From the NCBI RefSeq assembly GCF_028816455.1, contig NZ_CP118246.1, positions 1,798,001 to 1,862,000 of the forward strand: DNA of 64,000 bases. The letters are read 5' to 3'. The DNA is from Devosia algicola (GTDB lineage: Bacteria > Pseudomonadota > Alphaproteobacteria > Rhizobiales > Devosiaceae). This document shows positions 1 through 7,632 of the stretch, piece by piece. Position numbers and translations under genes: made by a program. The notes beneath the pieces were generated by a model. That model was given only the letters and a program-made list of their open reading frames with translations. It did not search any database and was not told where the DNA came from. The first letter of the stretch is position 1. Each line of letters begins with the position of its first letter.

Positions 1-1
1 C

Positions 2-961
2 ACCCGCCGTCTGGAGATGACCATCGAGTCTTTGCGTGCCCGATTGGCCGCCCAGCTTGGCGATGCAAACCAGAGCCTTTCAGACGCCGGTGCCCTGCGA
101 GAGGAACGCGACGAACTGTTGGAACTCCTGACCGCACACCAAACCCGCCAATCAGAACTTGAAACCGACATCGCCGAACTCCAGGCGCAGGTCGCCCAAT
201 TAACCGAAGAACTCAGAGTGCGGCAAACGGGCGATGCCGAACTGGCTAGCCAGGCAGCACTTACTTTGGGCGAGTCTGAACCACTCACCGGCATCTACGC
301 CCCTGACGTCGAGCGCATTCTGGCAACTCTGGACAAGGAACGTCAGCGCAGCAGTTTTCTCGAAGATCAGGCCCATGCGCTGCTATCCCGGCTCGAAGCC
401 GCCGATCAGCAGGGGGCAGAAGCCAATGCGGCAATCGCCGAAATGCGTTCCGCAATGGCGGGACAAGGCGATCAAGCGCTTAAAGCCACCCAGAATTTGG
501 TGTCAGCCGAGGCGCGCATCGCGAGCGCAGAAAATCGCCTGAACGCAATTCTGGCCGAAACCAAAGACATTGTTGACACCAGCACACAACCGGTTGATCT
601 CGCGCCTGCAGACATAGTCGACCAGGACCAGCGCCTCGAACATCTCCGCCAGCAAGTTTTCGCCGTCCAGAACTCAATTGAGCAAGACTGGGTCATCGGT
701 CACGCCGATCAGCAATTATTGCGCCAAAGCCTGAGCGATATAGCCACCAATGTCATCACGCTTGTTCAAGATGGAGACATCAAGAAATCGGCACCGCACA
801 CCGGTGAGGTAAGTCTTTTTGACCGCGTGCAGCAATTTGCCGATGACGAACTGAATGTGGAAACATTACAGCCCAAGACCGCCCATTTCCCAAAACCGGC
901 GAATAGCGCCTCAAAAGCGTCCGATCGCGTGGCGGCGCGGCGCGAAATTAGCGGCCGTTAA
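2..961 (+). CDS. Coiled-coil protein of unknown function (5' end outside window)
   Basis: The frame is open to the left window edge, so the gene probably begins upstream; the first internal ATG is at 17. The 314 residues after that ATG are rich in Glu, Gln, Ala and Leu, with long heptad-like stretches (roughly residues 20-75 and 105-185) that predict coiled coils. I see no signal peptide, membrane segment or catalytic motif. The C-terminus is basic and polar. It ends 3 bp inside the end of the convergent small membrane protein gene. I do not recognise the family, and a structural or division-associated role would be a guess. Confidence 0.7.
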   Translation, partial: TRRLEMTIESLRARLAAQLGDANQSLSDAGALREERDELLELLTAHQTRQSELETDIAELQAQVAQLTEELRVRQTGDAELASQAALTLGESEPLTGIYAPDVERILATLDKERQRSSFLEDQAHALLSRLEAADQQGAEANAAIAEMRSAMAGQGDQALKATQNLVSAEARIASAENRLNAILAETKDIVDTSTQPVDLAPADIVDQDQRLEHLRQQVFAVQNSIEQDWVIGHADQQLLRQSLSDIATNVITLVQDGDIKKSAPHTGEVSLFDRVQQFADDELNVETLQPKTAHFPKPANSASKASDRVAARREISGR

Positions 962-1305
962 GGCTCGTTTTGCAACACGATATCGCGCGTTATTTCGCCA
1001 CTCGTTTGATCGTAGAGCCGAAGGTGCATGACGCCGTCGGCGAAAAACGTGATATTGATTGCCCCCTCTGCAACCATGGCGGACACCACTTCCGCCCCTT
1101 GGGGCAGGGAAACGCTCGCCACCATCTCGATTGACGGCTGATCGCGCATCACGCGATAGACAAGTGCGAAACCAATCGCCATAAAGCCCAGCAACAATAT
1201 TCCCATCGAAATCATAAATGATCGACGGGCTTTCGCCATGATCGCCAGCGCTTCGGGCGAAAGCGCTTCGGACTTGTTTGGCTCATTCACGTTAGGATCG
1301 CTCAT
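958..1305 (-). CDS. Small single-pass membrane protein, possibly DUF6476 family
   Basis: 115 residues. A polar N-terminus is followed by one hydrophobic segment at about residues 30-50 and then a small beta-rich tail. Its start codon overlaps the start codon of rluD head to head (CAT at 1303-1305, ATG at 1304-1306), an arrangement with rluD that I recall from other alphaproteobacteria, which suggests the DUF6476 family; that name is from memory. The hexamer AGGCTC lies at 961-966, just before the stop. Removing one base would extend the C-terminus from NEP to NELNGR, so the exact end is uncertain. No function is known. Confidence 0.7.
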   Translation of the reverse strand: MSDPNVNEPNKSEALSPEALAIMAKARRSFMISMGILLLGFMAIGFALVYRVMRDQPSIEMVASVSLPQGAEVVSAMVAEGAINITFFADGVMHLRLYDQTSGEITRDIVLQNEP

Positions 1306-2341
1306 GCGGGACTCATCCAGTCAAGATTATGAATTCGGCGATAGTAGCGCCGTCGAGTTCCAGATCGACGACGCCATGGCAGGCGGACGGCTTGATGCAG
1401 TACTGGCCAAGGCACATGCTGTGCTGAGCCGCAATCGCCTGAAGGACTTGATCCTTGCCGGTGCTGTAACGGTCAATGGCACACCGATCAGCCAGCCCAA
1501 ATACCGCGTAAGCGCCGGCGAGACAATCTTTCTTCTTGCCCCGCCCCCAGAAGATCCAGAGCCACAGGCCGAGAACATCCCTCTCGACATCCTCTATGAG
1601 GACGCATTCCTTATCGTTATCAATAAGCCGGTTGGCATGGTTGTACACCCCGCGCCGGGGAATAATAGCGGCACCCTGGTCAATGCTCTAATCTATCATT
1701 GCGGCGATACGCTCAAAGGCATTGGCGGTGTAAAGCGCCCCGGCATCGTGCATCGGTTGGATCGCGATACCTCCGGGGTTATGGTTGCCGCCAAGAATGA
1801 ACGGGCTCACAAACATCTTTCAGAGCAATTTGCCGACCATGGGCGTACCGGTCCGCTGCATCGCGCCTATACCGCCTTTGTCTGGGGTCATACCGAAACC
1901 GCGCGTGGTACCGTTGATGCGCCGCTGGGCCGGGATCAGAACAACCGACTCAAGCAGGCCGTACGCCGTGACGGTCGCGAGGCAATCACCCACTATTTGA
2001 CTAAGCGCCGATTTGGCGGCGAGGGCTGGGACATTACCCAACTTGAGTGCCAACTCGAAACAGGTCGCACCCATCAGATCAGGGTTCACATGACCCATGT
2101 CGGCCACCCGCTGGTTGCTGACCCGGTCTATGCACCCGGTTTCGCTACCAAGGTCAATAGGCTGCCTGCTGAACCGGCGACCGCAATCGCACGACTTGAA
2201 CGACAGGCACTCCACGCCGCCGAACTTGGTTTCGAGCATCCAAAAACGGGTGAGGAAATGTTCTTTGAGGCGCCATTACCGCCTGACCTGACCCAATTGC
2301 TCGATAGTTTGGAGCCCTATGATAAGGCATTTGCCAAATAA
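1304..2341 (+). CDS. rluD: Ribosomal large subunit pseudouridine synthase D (RluA family)
   Basis: 345 residues. RluD converts uridines of helix 69 in 23S rRNA to pseudouridine and is important for ribosome assembly. An S4 RNA-binding domain lies at about residues 28-85. The catalytic domain carries the family motif HRLDRDTSG at about residue 149, with the catalytic Asp in it. The motif VNKPxG is present as INKPVGMVVHP. The start at 1304 was preferred over an upstream ATG at 1238 because the upstream part lies inside the divergent gene and does not resemble the family. It lies upstream of rpoH in the same direction. Confidence 0.93.
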   Translation: MRDSSSQDYEFGDSSAVEFQIDDAMAGGRLDAVLAKAHAVLSRNRLKDLILAGAVTVNGTPISQPKYRVSAGETIFLLAPPPEDPEPQAENIPLDILYEDAFLIVINKPVGMVVHPAPGNNSGTLVNALIYHCGDTLKGIGGVKRPGIVHRLDRDTSGVMVAAKNERAHKHLSEQFADHGRTGPLHRAYTAFVWGHTETARGTVDAPLGRDQNNRLKQAVRRDGREAITHYLTKRRFGGEGWDITQLECQLETGRTHQIRVHMTHVGHPLVADPVYAPGFATKVNRLPAEPATAIARLERQALHAAELGFEHPKTGEEMFFEAPLPPDLTQLLDSLEPYDKAFAK

Positions 2342-2472
2342 CGACAGACGCGGAACCGAAACGATGTGTTCGCGTTTGTTCTATTCGCGCGGCTCTTACA
2401 TTTGCCATATACCACCCTATATTAGGAGCCAAATCAACCGGCGTGCCGCAAGGGCGCTGGCCCGATCCTCTG

Positions 2473-2487
2473 CTCGCATTGTGCGAG
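2473..2487 (+). promoter_or_regulatory. Inverted repeat just upstream of rpoH
   Basis: CTCGCA, a three-base spacer and TGCGAG form a perfect six-pair stem that ends about 22 nt before the rpoH ATG, close to the GGGG-type ribosome binding site. In several proteobacteria rpoH translation is controlled by structure in the 5' leader. A role here is only inferred from position. Confidence 0.4.
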
Positions 2488-2509
2488 GGAAACCATAAGG
2501 GGTGCGACG

Positions 2510-3394
2510 ATGGCCGTGTCCAATTTACCAGTACTGTCCGCCGATGGCGGACTGAGCCGCTATCTTCAGGAAATCCGCAAGTTCCCCATGCTTGAGCCGG
2601 ATGAAGAATTTATGCTGGCCAAACGCTACAAAGAACACACTGATCCCGATGCCGCGCAGCGCTTGATTACGTCACATTTGCGTCTCGTAGCCAAGATTGC
2701 CATGGGGTATCGTGGCTATGGCCTGCCAATTTCCGAAGTTATTTCGGAAGGCAATGTCGGGCTGATGCACGCAGTAAAGCGCTTTGAGCCCGACAAGGGT
2801 TTCCGGCTCGCCACCTATGCCATGTGGTGGATTCGTGCCGCTATCCAGGAATATGTTCTGCGCTCCTGGTCGCTCGTCAAGATCGGCACTACCGCCGCCC
2901 AAAAGCGCCTGTTTTTTAACTTACGCAAGGTCAAGGGTCAGATCGCCGCGCTTGACGATGGGGCCTTGCACCCCGATCAGATCAAGCAGATTGCTACGAC
3001 CCTGAAAGTCACCGAAGCGGATGTGGTCTCGATGAACGCACGTCTTTCAGGCGATGCCTCACTCAACTCGCCAATGCGGGCCGACGAGGGCACCTCTGAA
3101 TGGCAGGATTGGTTGGTCGACGATACGCCAAGCGCCGAGACGACACTGGGCGACAGCGAGGAATACAAGGAGCGGATGGGGTTGTTGAACAATGCCATGG
3201 ATGTACTCAATGACCGCGAAAAGGCAATTTTCCAGGCGCGCCGTCTCCAGGACAATCCTTCAACGCTCGAAGAATTGGCCCAACAGTACGATGTCAGCCG
3301 CGAGCGAATCCGTCAGATCGAAGTGCGGGCATTTGAAAAAGTTCAGGTTGCGGTCAAGGACGCGGCAAGCCAGCAGGCTGGTGCCGACGCCTGA
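2510..3394 (+). CDS. rpoH: RNA polymerase heat-shock sigma factor sigma-32 (RpoH)
   Basis: 294 residues, normal for alphaproteobacterial RpoH. Sigma region 2 is present (LRLVAKIAMGYRGYGLP, then FRLATYAMWWIRAAIQEY). The RpoH box is intact as QKRLFFNLRK at about residue 130; this element distinguishes RpoH from RpoD. Region 4 carries the helix-turn-helix LEELAQQYDVSRERIRQIE. It directs RNA polymerase to chaperone and protease genes, including ftsH in many bacteria, and ftsH is also in this window. The ATG at 2510 is preceded by a G-rich ribosome binding site. Confidence 0.95.
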   Translation: MAVSNLPVLSADGGLSRYLQEIRKFPMLEPDEEFMLAKRYKEHTDPDAAQRLITSHLRLVAKIAMGYRGYGLPISEVISEGNVGLMHAVKRFEPDKGFRLATYAMWWIRAAIQEYVLRSWSLVKIGTTAAQKRLFFNLRKVKGQIAALDDGALHPDQIKQIATTLKVTEADVVSMNARLSGDASLNSPMRADEGTSEWQDWLVDDTPSAETTLGDSEEYKERMGLLNNAMDVLNDREKAIFQARRLQDNPSTLEELAQQYDVSRERIRQIEVRAFEKVQVAVKDAASQQAGADA

Positions 3395-4124
3395 CATTTG
3401 AACGAGCGGGCATTGCGCCCGCCTTATCCCAGGGGGGCAGGTCGACCAAATCCCACAGTCGCGCTTTATCAAGAATTAGTAACCAGGGCGACAGTTCTCC
3501 CGCCATTGGCTCAATGATGATATCTCCCCCAAGCCCCGCATTGGAAACGCCGGTCAATACGCCCGGCGCCAACGTCAGTCCATCCAGCGGGTACACCAGC
3601 CCCGTGGACCGCGCAAACTGAACCGTGCCCAATGGATGCATCGACACGCGCTCCCCGACTTTGGCGTCAAACCGCAGGGGCCCGCTGACCGCCATTGCGA
3701 TATCATGTTCGTCGATCAATATGATCCGGCGGCTGGCGGCAAATTTTGTCAAGACATGGAGCGCGCCCATCGTGTGATCAAACCGTTTGCCGGTCATCCC
3801 CACGGCCAATGTCATTGGCGCGCGCGTACAACAGATTGCCTTCTCAAAATCGGTGGTGATTTGTTCGGGCACCTCCACGACACGCGTGCGCTGTTCCCAA
3901 ACCGAACGATTGCCCAGAGAATCCAGATCGCCGATAATGGCCTCGGGAACCAACCCTACGCCACCAATCACGTCGCCGCCACCATCGGCCCCGACAAGCG
4001 CCACGCCGCGCGCGTGCAAATCGTTCAGTAGGCCCGGCGCCACCGATCCGCCCCCTACAATTGCGATTGTCCCCGAGAAAACCAGCGGCAGATCGTCTGA
4101 CGTGTTTGGCAAAGTCTCTTGCAC
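3354..4124 (-). CDS. thiN: Thiamine pyrophosphokinase
   Basis: About 256 residues from a GTG at 4124, chosen because GGAG lies 8-10 nt before it; the ATG at 4199 would lie inside the opposite-strand TPP riboswitch. The enzyme converts thiamine to TPP. Family motifs are visible: GADGGGD, IIGDLDSL and a TTDFEKA segment. It is divergent from thiBPQ, which fits a thiamine salvage locus. The 3' end looks suspicious: the frame runs 41 bp into convergent rpoH. If the G run at 3432-3437 has lost one base, the protein would end as DLPPLG at 3424, before the overlap. I think that is the likely true end. Confidence 0.85.
   Translation of the reverse strand: MQETLPNTSDDLPLVFSGTIAIVGGGSVAPGLLNDLHARGVALVGADGGGDVIGGVGLVPEAIIGDLDSLGNRSVWEQRTRVVEVPEQITTDFEKAICCTRAPMTLAVGMTGKRFDHTMGALHVLTKFAASRRIILIDEHDIAMAVSGPLRFDAKVGERVSMHPLGTVQFARSTGLVYPLDGLTLAPGVLTGVSNAGLGGDIIIEPMAGELSPWLLILDKARLWDLVDLPPWDKAGAMPARSNVRRRHQPAGLPRP
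3406..3422. terminator. Hairpin between rpoH and thiamine pyrophosphokinase
   Basis: GCGGGC and GCCCGC form a six-pair G/C stem around a five-base loop just after the rpoH stop. There is no clear T run on either side, so it is a weak or factor-dependent terminator at best. It would serve both convergent genes. Confidence 0.4.
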
Positions 4125-4154
4125 GACTGGCTCACTCCAACTATGTGTATGAGG

Positions 4155-4239
4155 TCTCGCTGGGGTGTTCTGCCAACGCAGAGCCTGAGAATTACCCATT
4201 GAACCTGAACCAGGTCATGCTGGCGGAGGAAGTTCGAGA
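4155..4239 (+). promoter_or_regulatory. TPP (THI box) riboswitch controlling thiBPQ
   Basis: The conserved THI box elements are present in order: GGGGTG at 4162-4167, CTGAGA at 4185-4190, ACCC at 4194-4197, TTGAACCTGA at about 4199-4208, then CAGGTCATGCTGGCGGAGGAA. P1 can form between TCTCG (4155-4159) and CGAGA (4235-4239). It lies 76 bp before thiB, the standard place for TPP-dependent repression of thiamine uptake genes. The hexamer GAGCCT, the one found at frameshifts elsewhere in the window, sits at 4181-4186 beside the CTGAGA core, so one C here may not be real. Confidence 0.93.
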
Positions 4240-4315
4240 TGGCAAGGCCACTCGTTCGGCCCGACCATTTGACACATTCCCCTTCACATGACCGCAACCC
4301 GAAGGGAATGACGAA

Positions 4316-5324
4316 ATGGTCAAGCCAACTTGCTTTCTGGCGTTTGCGGTCGCCTTGGGACTGGCTGCCACGCCAGCTATTGCCCAGGATAAACCCACGC
4401 TCACAATTTATACTTACGATGGTTTCGCTGCCGAATGGGGCCCGGGCGGTCCTCTCAAATCTGGATTCGAGGCAACTTGCGGTTGCGTCGTCAATTTTGT
4501 CGCCGCTGACAGGCTCCATCGGCGCGCTGCGCAGGGTTCAGCTTGAGGGCGACACCACCGCCGCGGACGTGATTGTCGGACTCGACACCGCAATTGCAGG
4601 TGAAGCCCGCGCCACCGGCCTGTTTGCTGATCACCATCTCGATCTGTCAGGCTTGAAACTGCCCGAACCATGGACCGACAAGCAGTTCGTTCCCTTCGAC
4701 TATTCCCATTTTGCCATCATGTACGATACCGATACTATCCCAACCCCGCCGAAGTCCTTTGAAGAGCTGATCGCGCTTCCAGCAAATATCAAGATTGCCC
4801 TCCAGGACCCCCGCTCATCAACGCCCGGCCTTGGCCTCGTGCTTTGGATCAAGGCTGCCTATGGTGACCGTGCGCCCGAAATCTGGGCCGGTCTCAAGCC
4901 GCACATTCTGACGATGACGCGTGATTGGTCGGAAAGCTACGATCTGTTTCTCAAGGGCGAAGCTGATCTAACGCTCTCCTACACGACCTCGCCCGCCTAT
5001 CACATCATCGAAGACAATGATGAGACCATTAAGGCCGCACTGTTTGAGGAAGGCCATCTTGCCCAGATCGAAGTGGCAGGCGTTCTGAAATCCTCCGAAC
5101 ACCAACAATTGGCACGCGATTTTCTAGCCTATCTGACCTCGGTCGACGGTCAGAAAATCATTCCGATGACCAATTGGATGTTTCCTGTCGTCGATCTTGG
5201 CGCCGATATGAACCCCATATTTGCAACTCTGCCGCAACCAGCCAAAACCCTGACTATTAGCGATCAGGATATCGCTAAGCACGCCAGGCAATGGATTGAT
5301 GAGGCGCTTACCACCATCCAATAG
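4316..5324 (+). CDS. thiB: Thiamine/TPP ABC transporter, periplasmic binding protein (frameshifted as given)
   Basis: 335 residues after repair. A signal peptide is seen at residues 1-23 ([11 protein letters not shown]). The mature protein starts with [17 protein letters not shown], the ThiB hallmark, and continues with [13 protein letters not shown] and the family body. The frame breaks at AGGCTC 4511-4516; removing one G joins FVAAD to [13 protein letters not shown], which aligns to ThiB without a gap. It binds thiamine, TMP or TPP in the periplasm and passes it to ThiP/ThiQ. It is the first gene after the TPP riboswitch. Confidence 0.92.
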
Positions 5325-5344
5325 TCGGGTAGTCCGACTGCAAT

Positions 5345-5373
5345 GGCATTGCCGGACTGGCTCTGGCAATGCC
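5345..5373 (+). repeat. Perfect inverted repeat between thiB and thiP
   Basis: GGCATTGCC at 5345-5353 and GGCAATGCC at 5365-5373 are exact reverse complements with an 11-base loop. There is no T run. A 3' stem-loop after the binding-protein cistron is common in ABC operons and stabilises the upstream mRNA, giving more binding protein than permease. That role is inferred here. Confidence 0.65.
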
Positions 5374-5389
5374 GCCGAACCGGAGCACC

Positions 5390-6985
5390 ATGCAAAGTCT
5401 GCCCCAGCGCCGCAATCGCATCGTTATAAGTCTTACTCTGGCGGCGCTGATCACCGGCGTGATTGCTGCTGTTCTCTGGGCAATTCTCGCTGCCGCCACT
5501 ACGGTGTCGGACTCTGGATCAAGCCGTATCGATATCTTGCATCTGCTGCGTATGACCAGCATTCAGGCAGGTTTGACTACGCTAATCTCCTTGCTGGTCG
5601 GCACGGCGTTGGCGTGGGCGCTCAATCGATTGCGCTTTCCCGGCCGTAATATGCTGATCGGTATTTTCTCTGCGGCAATTGTTACACCGGGCATGGTCGT
5701 TGCCTTCGGCATGCTTTCGATTTGGGGTCGAAGCGGCTGGATCAATCAAGCCAGCCTTGCCATGTTTAACGTTTCCATCGGCAATCCTGCCTTTGGTCTC
5801 TCGGGAATATTGTTGGCCCATGTCATCCTTGATGGCGCCTTTGCCGCTCGCATCCTGCTCGCGCGCCTTGATTCCATTCCCCAAGAACGCCTCAAGACCG
5901 GCCAAAGCCTGAACCTGTCACCATGGACGCGATTTATCATCCTTGATTGGCAAGCTATGCGCGGCACCCTGCCCGGCCTTGCCGCCATTATTTTCCTTCT
6001 GGCCTTCACCAGCTTCCCAATTGTTCTGCTGCTGGGTGGGGGTCCCGCCAACCAGACCCTCGAAGTGGCCATATATGCAGCGGTACGGCAGGATTTTGAT
6101 CTGCGTGGCGCGGTGCTGTTGGCGCTTACCCAGATCGGCGTGTGCTCAATCATCATTTTTTCGGCAGCGGCGTTGCCGGCAGTGCCCAGCAGCCTTGGCC
6201 CATCCAGCACCAAATCGTGGCGGGACCGAGCCTGGGCACTAGGTTTGGCTTGGATTGTACTTGGTCTTGCCACGTTGGGTTTCGTCCTGCCACTGGCGTC
6301 TGTGCTTGTCGATGGCTTGGCCGCTGGGCTGATCAACCTCCTGTCGACTGTCAGCTTTTGGCACGCCAGCGCTACGAGCCTGATTGTCGGATCGATCTCC
6401 GCACTTCTGACTTTGACATTTACCCTGGCGCTATCTCTTGGTCGCAGCGCCTCGGCCAGTCAACAACTGCGCATCGTGTTGGGACTGCCGGCATACGCCT
6501 ATCTGGCCGTTCCGGCGGTCGTGCTGTCCCTCGGAGGTTTCCTGCTCGTTCGCTCAATGGGCATCGCGCCGGGTGCCGCGGCCCCCTATGTCGTCGTTTT
6601 TGCCAATGCGCTGTTGGCCTTACCTTTTGCTGTTGCAACGCTGGGTCCGCCACTAGACACTATTGCGCGCTCGCGTGGAAAACTCATTCGCTCGCTCGGT
6701 CTTTCTAGCTGGCAGCAATTCAAGCTGATCGAATATCCACTACTTGGCCGGGACGTCGGCGTGGTTCTGGCGCTGTCATTTTGCTTTTCACTTGGCGATT
6801 TAGGCGTTATCGCCCTGTTCGGAACTCAGGACTTCACCACGCTGCCACTCTTGATGTTCCGAGCGTTGGGAGCCTACCGCTCCGACGACGCGGCTGCGAT
6901 TGCCGCCATCCTTCTCATCGGCACCATCGCGGCCTTTGAGGCCTTGCCCAGACTGTTCGAAAGACTTGCCCATGCTCGTCGTTGA
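5390..6985 (+). CDS. thiP: Thiamine/TPP ABC transporter permease
   Basis: 531 residues, two fused permease halves with about 12 hydrophobic segments. EAA-type loops are seen at RLKTGQSLNLSPWTRF (first half) and RSLGLSSWQQFKLIEYPLL (second half). The ATG at 5390 is preferred over 5369 because the earlier one lies in the inverted repeat and lacks a ribosome binding site, whereas GGAG precedes 5390. It forms the membrane channel for ThiB-bound thiamine and overlaps thiQ by 14 bp. Confidence 0.93.
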   Translation: MQSLPQRRNRIVISLTLAALITGVIAAVLWAILAAATTVSDSGSSRIDILHLLRMTSIQAGLTTLISLLVGTALAWALNRLRFPGRNMLIGIFSAAIVTPGMVVAFGMLSIWGRSGWINQASLAMFNVSIGNPAFGLSGILLAHVILDGAFAARILLARLDSIPQERLKTGQSLNLSPWTRFIILDWQAMRGTLPGLAAIIFLLAFTSFPIVLLLGGGPANQTLEVAIYAAVRQDFDLRGAVLLALTQIGVCSIIIFSAAALPAVPSSLGPSSTKSWRDRAWALGLAWIVLGLATLGFVLPLASVLVDGLAAGLINLLSTVSFWHASATSLIVGSISALLTLTFTLALSLGRSASASQQLRIVLGLPAYAYLAVPAVVLSLGGFLLVRSMGIAPGAAAPYVVVFANALLALPFAVATLGPPLDTIARSRGKLIRSLGLSSWQQFKLIEYPLLGRDVGVVLALSFCFSLGDLGVIALFGTQDFTTLPLLMFRALGAYRSDDAAAIAAILLIGTIAAFEALPRLFERLAHARR

Positions 6986-7610
6986 CCGCCTGACATTTGC
7001 CTATCGGGATCAGGCCACTCCTTATCAGTTCTCGTTTGACGCCAAGCCCGGCGAAATCACCGCAATTTCGGGGCCGAGTGGATCGGGCAAGTCGACGTTG
7101 CTCGACCTGCTTGCCGGGTTCTTGTCCCCTGTATCAGGCACAATTGCGACCAATGGCACCAACATCGTCCGGCTGCCGCCCGAACAACGTCCTGTTTCTC
7201 TGCTTCTGCAAACCGAGAGCCTGTTTGAGCATCTGACTGCGGCGCGCAATGTTGCGCTGGGGTTGTCGCCCAAAACGCCTCGCACCGAGACAAAGGTTGC
7301 CGTAGACGCTGCCCTCAACGAAGTTGGATTGTCCGGGTTCGGTGCGCGCCTGGCCGCCGGCCTGTCTGGTGGCCAAAAACAGCGCGTAGCGCTTGCACGG
7401 ACGCTCTTGCGCGCCCGCCCGGTCTTGCTTCTGGACGAGCCATTTTCGGCGCTAGATGATGGGACGCGTGGACAGGTACGATCATTGGTCGTGCGGCTCA
7501 CCAGCTTTCATTGCTGGCACACTATATTGGTCAGCCACCATATCGACGACATCAATGCGGTCGCCCACCGCCACTATCGACTCGACAACCAGAAGCTGGC
7601 ACTGGTTTAG
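6972..7610 (+). CDS. thiQ: Thiamine/TPP ABC transporter ATP-binding protein
   Basis: 212 residues. Walker A GPSGSGKST lies at about residue 32, the signature LSGGQKQRVALAR at about 130, and Walker B VLLLDEPFSALDD just after it, then an H-loop SHH. It is slightly short, like other ThiQ proteins. Its start lies inside the end of thiP, so the two are translationally coupled. It powers thiamine import and is the last gene of the riboswitch operon. Confidence 0.94.
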   Translation: MLVVDRLTFAYRDQATPYQFSFDAKPGEITAISGPSGSGKSTLLDLLAGFLSPVSGTIATNGTNIVRLPPEQRPVSLLLQTESLFEHLTAARNVALGLSPKTPRTETKVAVDAALNEVGLSGFGARLAAGLSGGQKQRVALARTLLRARPVLLLDEPFSALDDGTRGQVRSLVVRLTSFHCWHTILVSHHIDDINAVAHRHYRLDNQKLALV

Positions 7611-7632
7611 ATCGCGAAGGCCACATCCTTCA

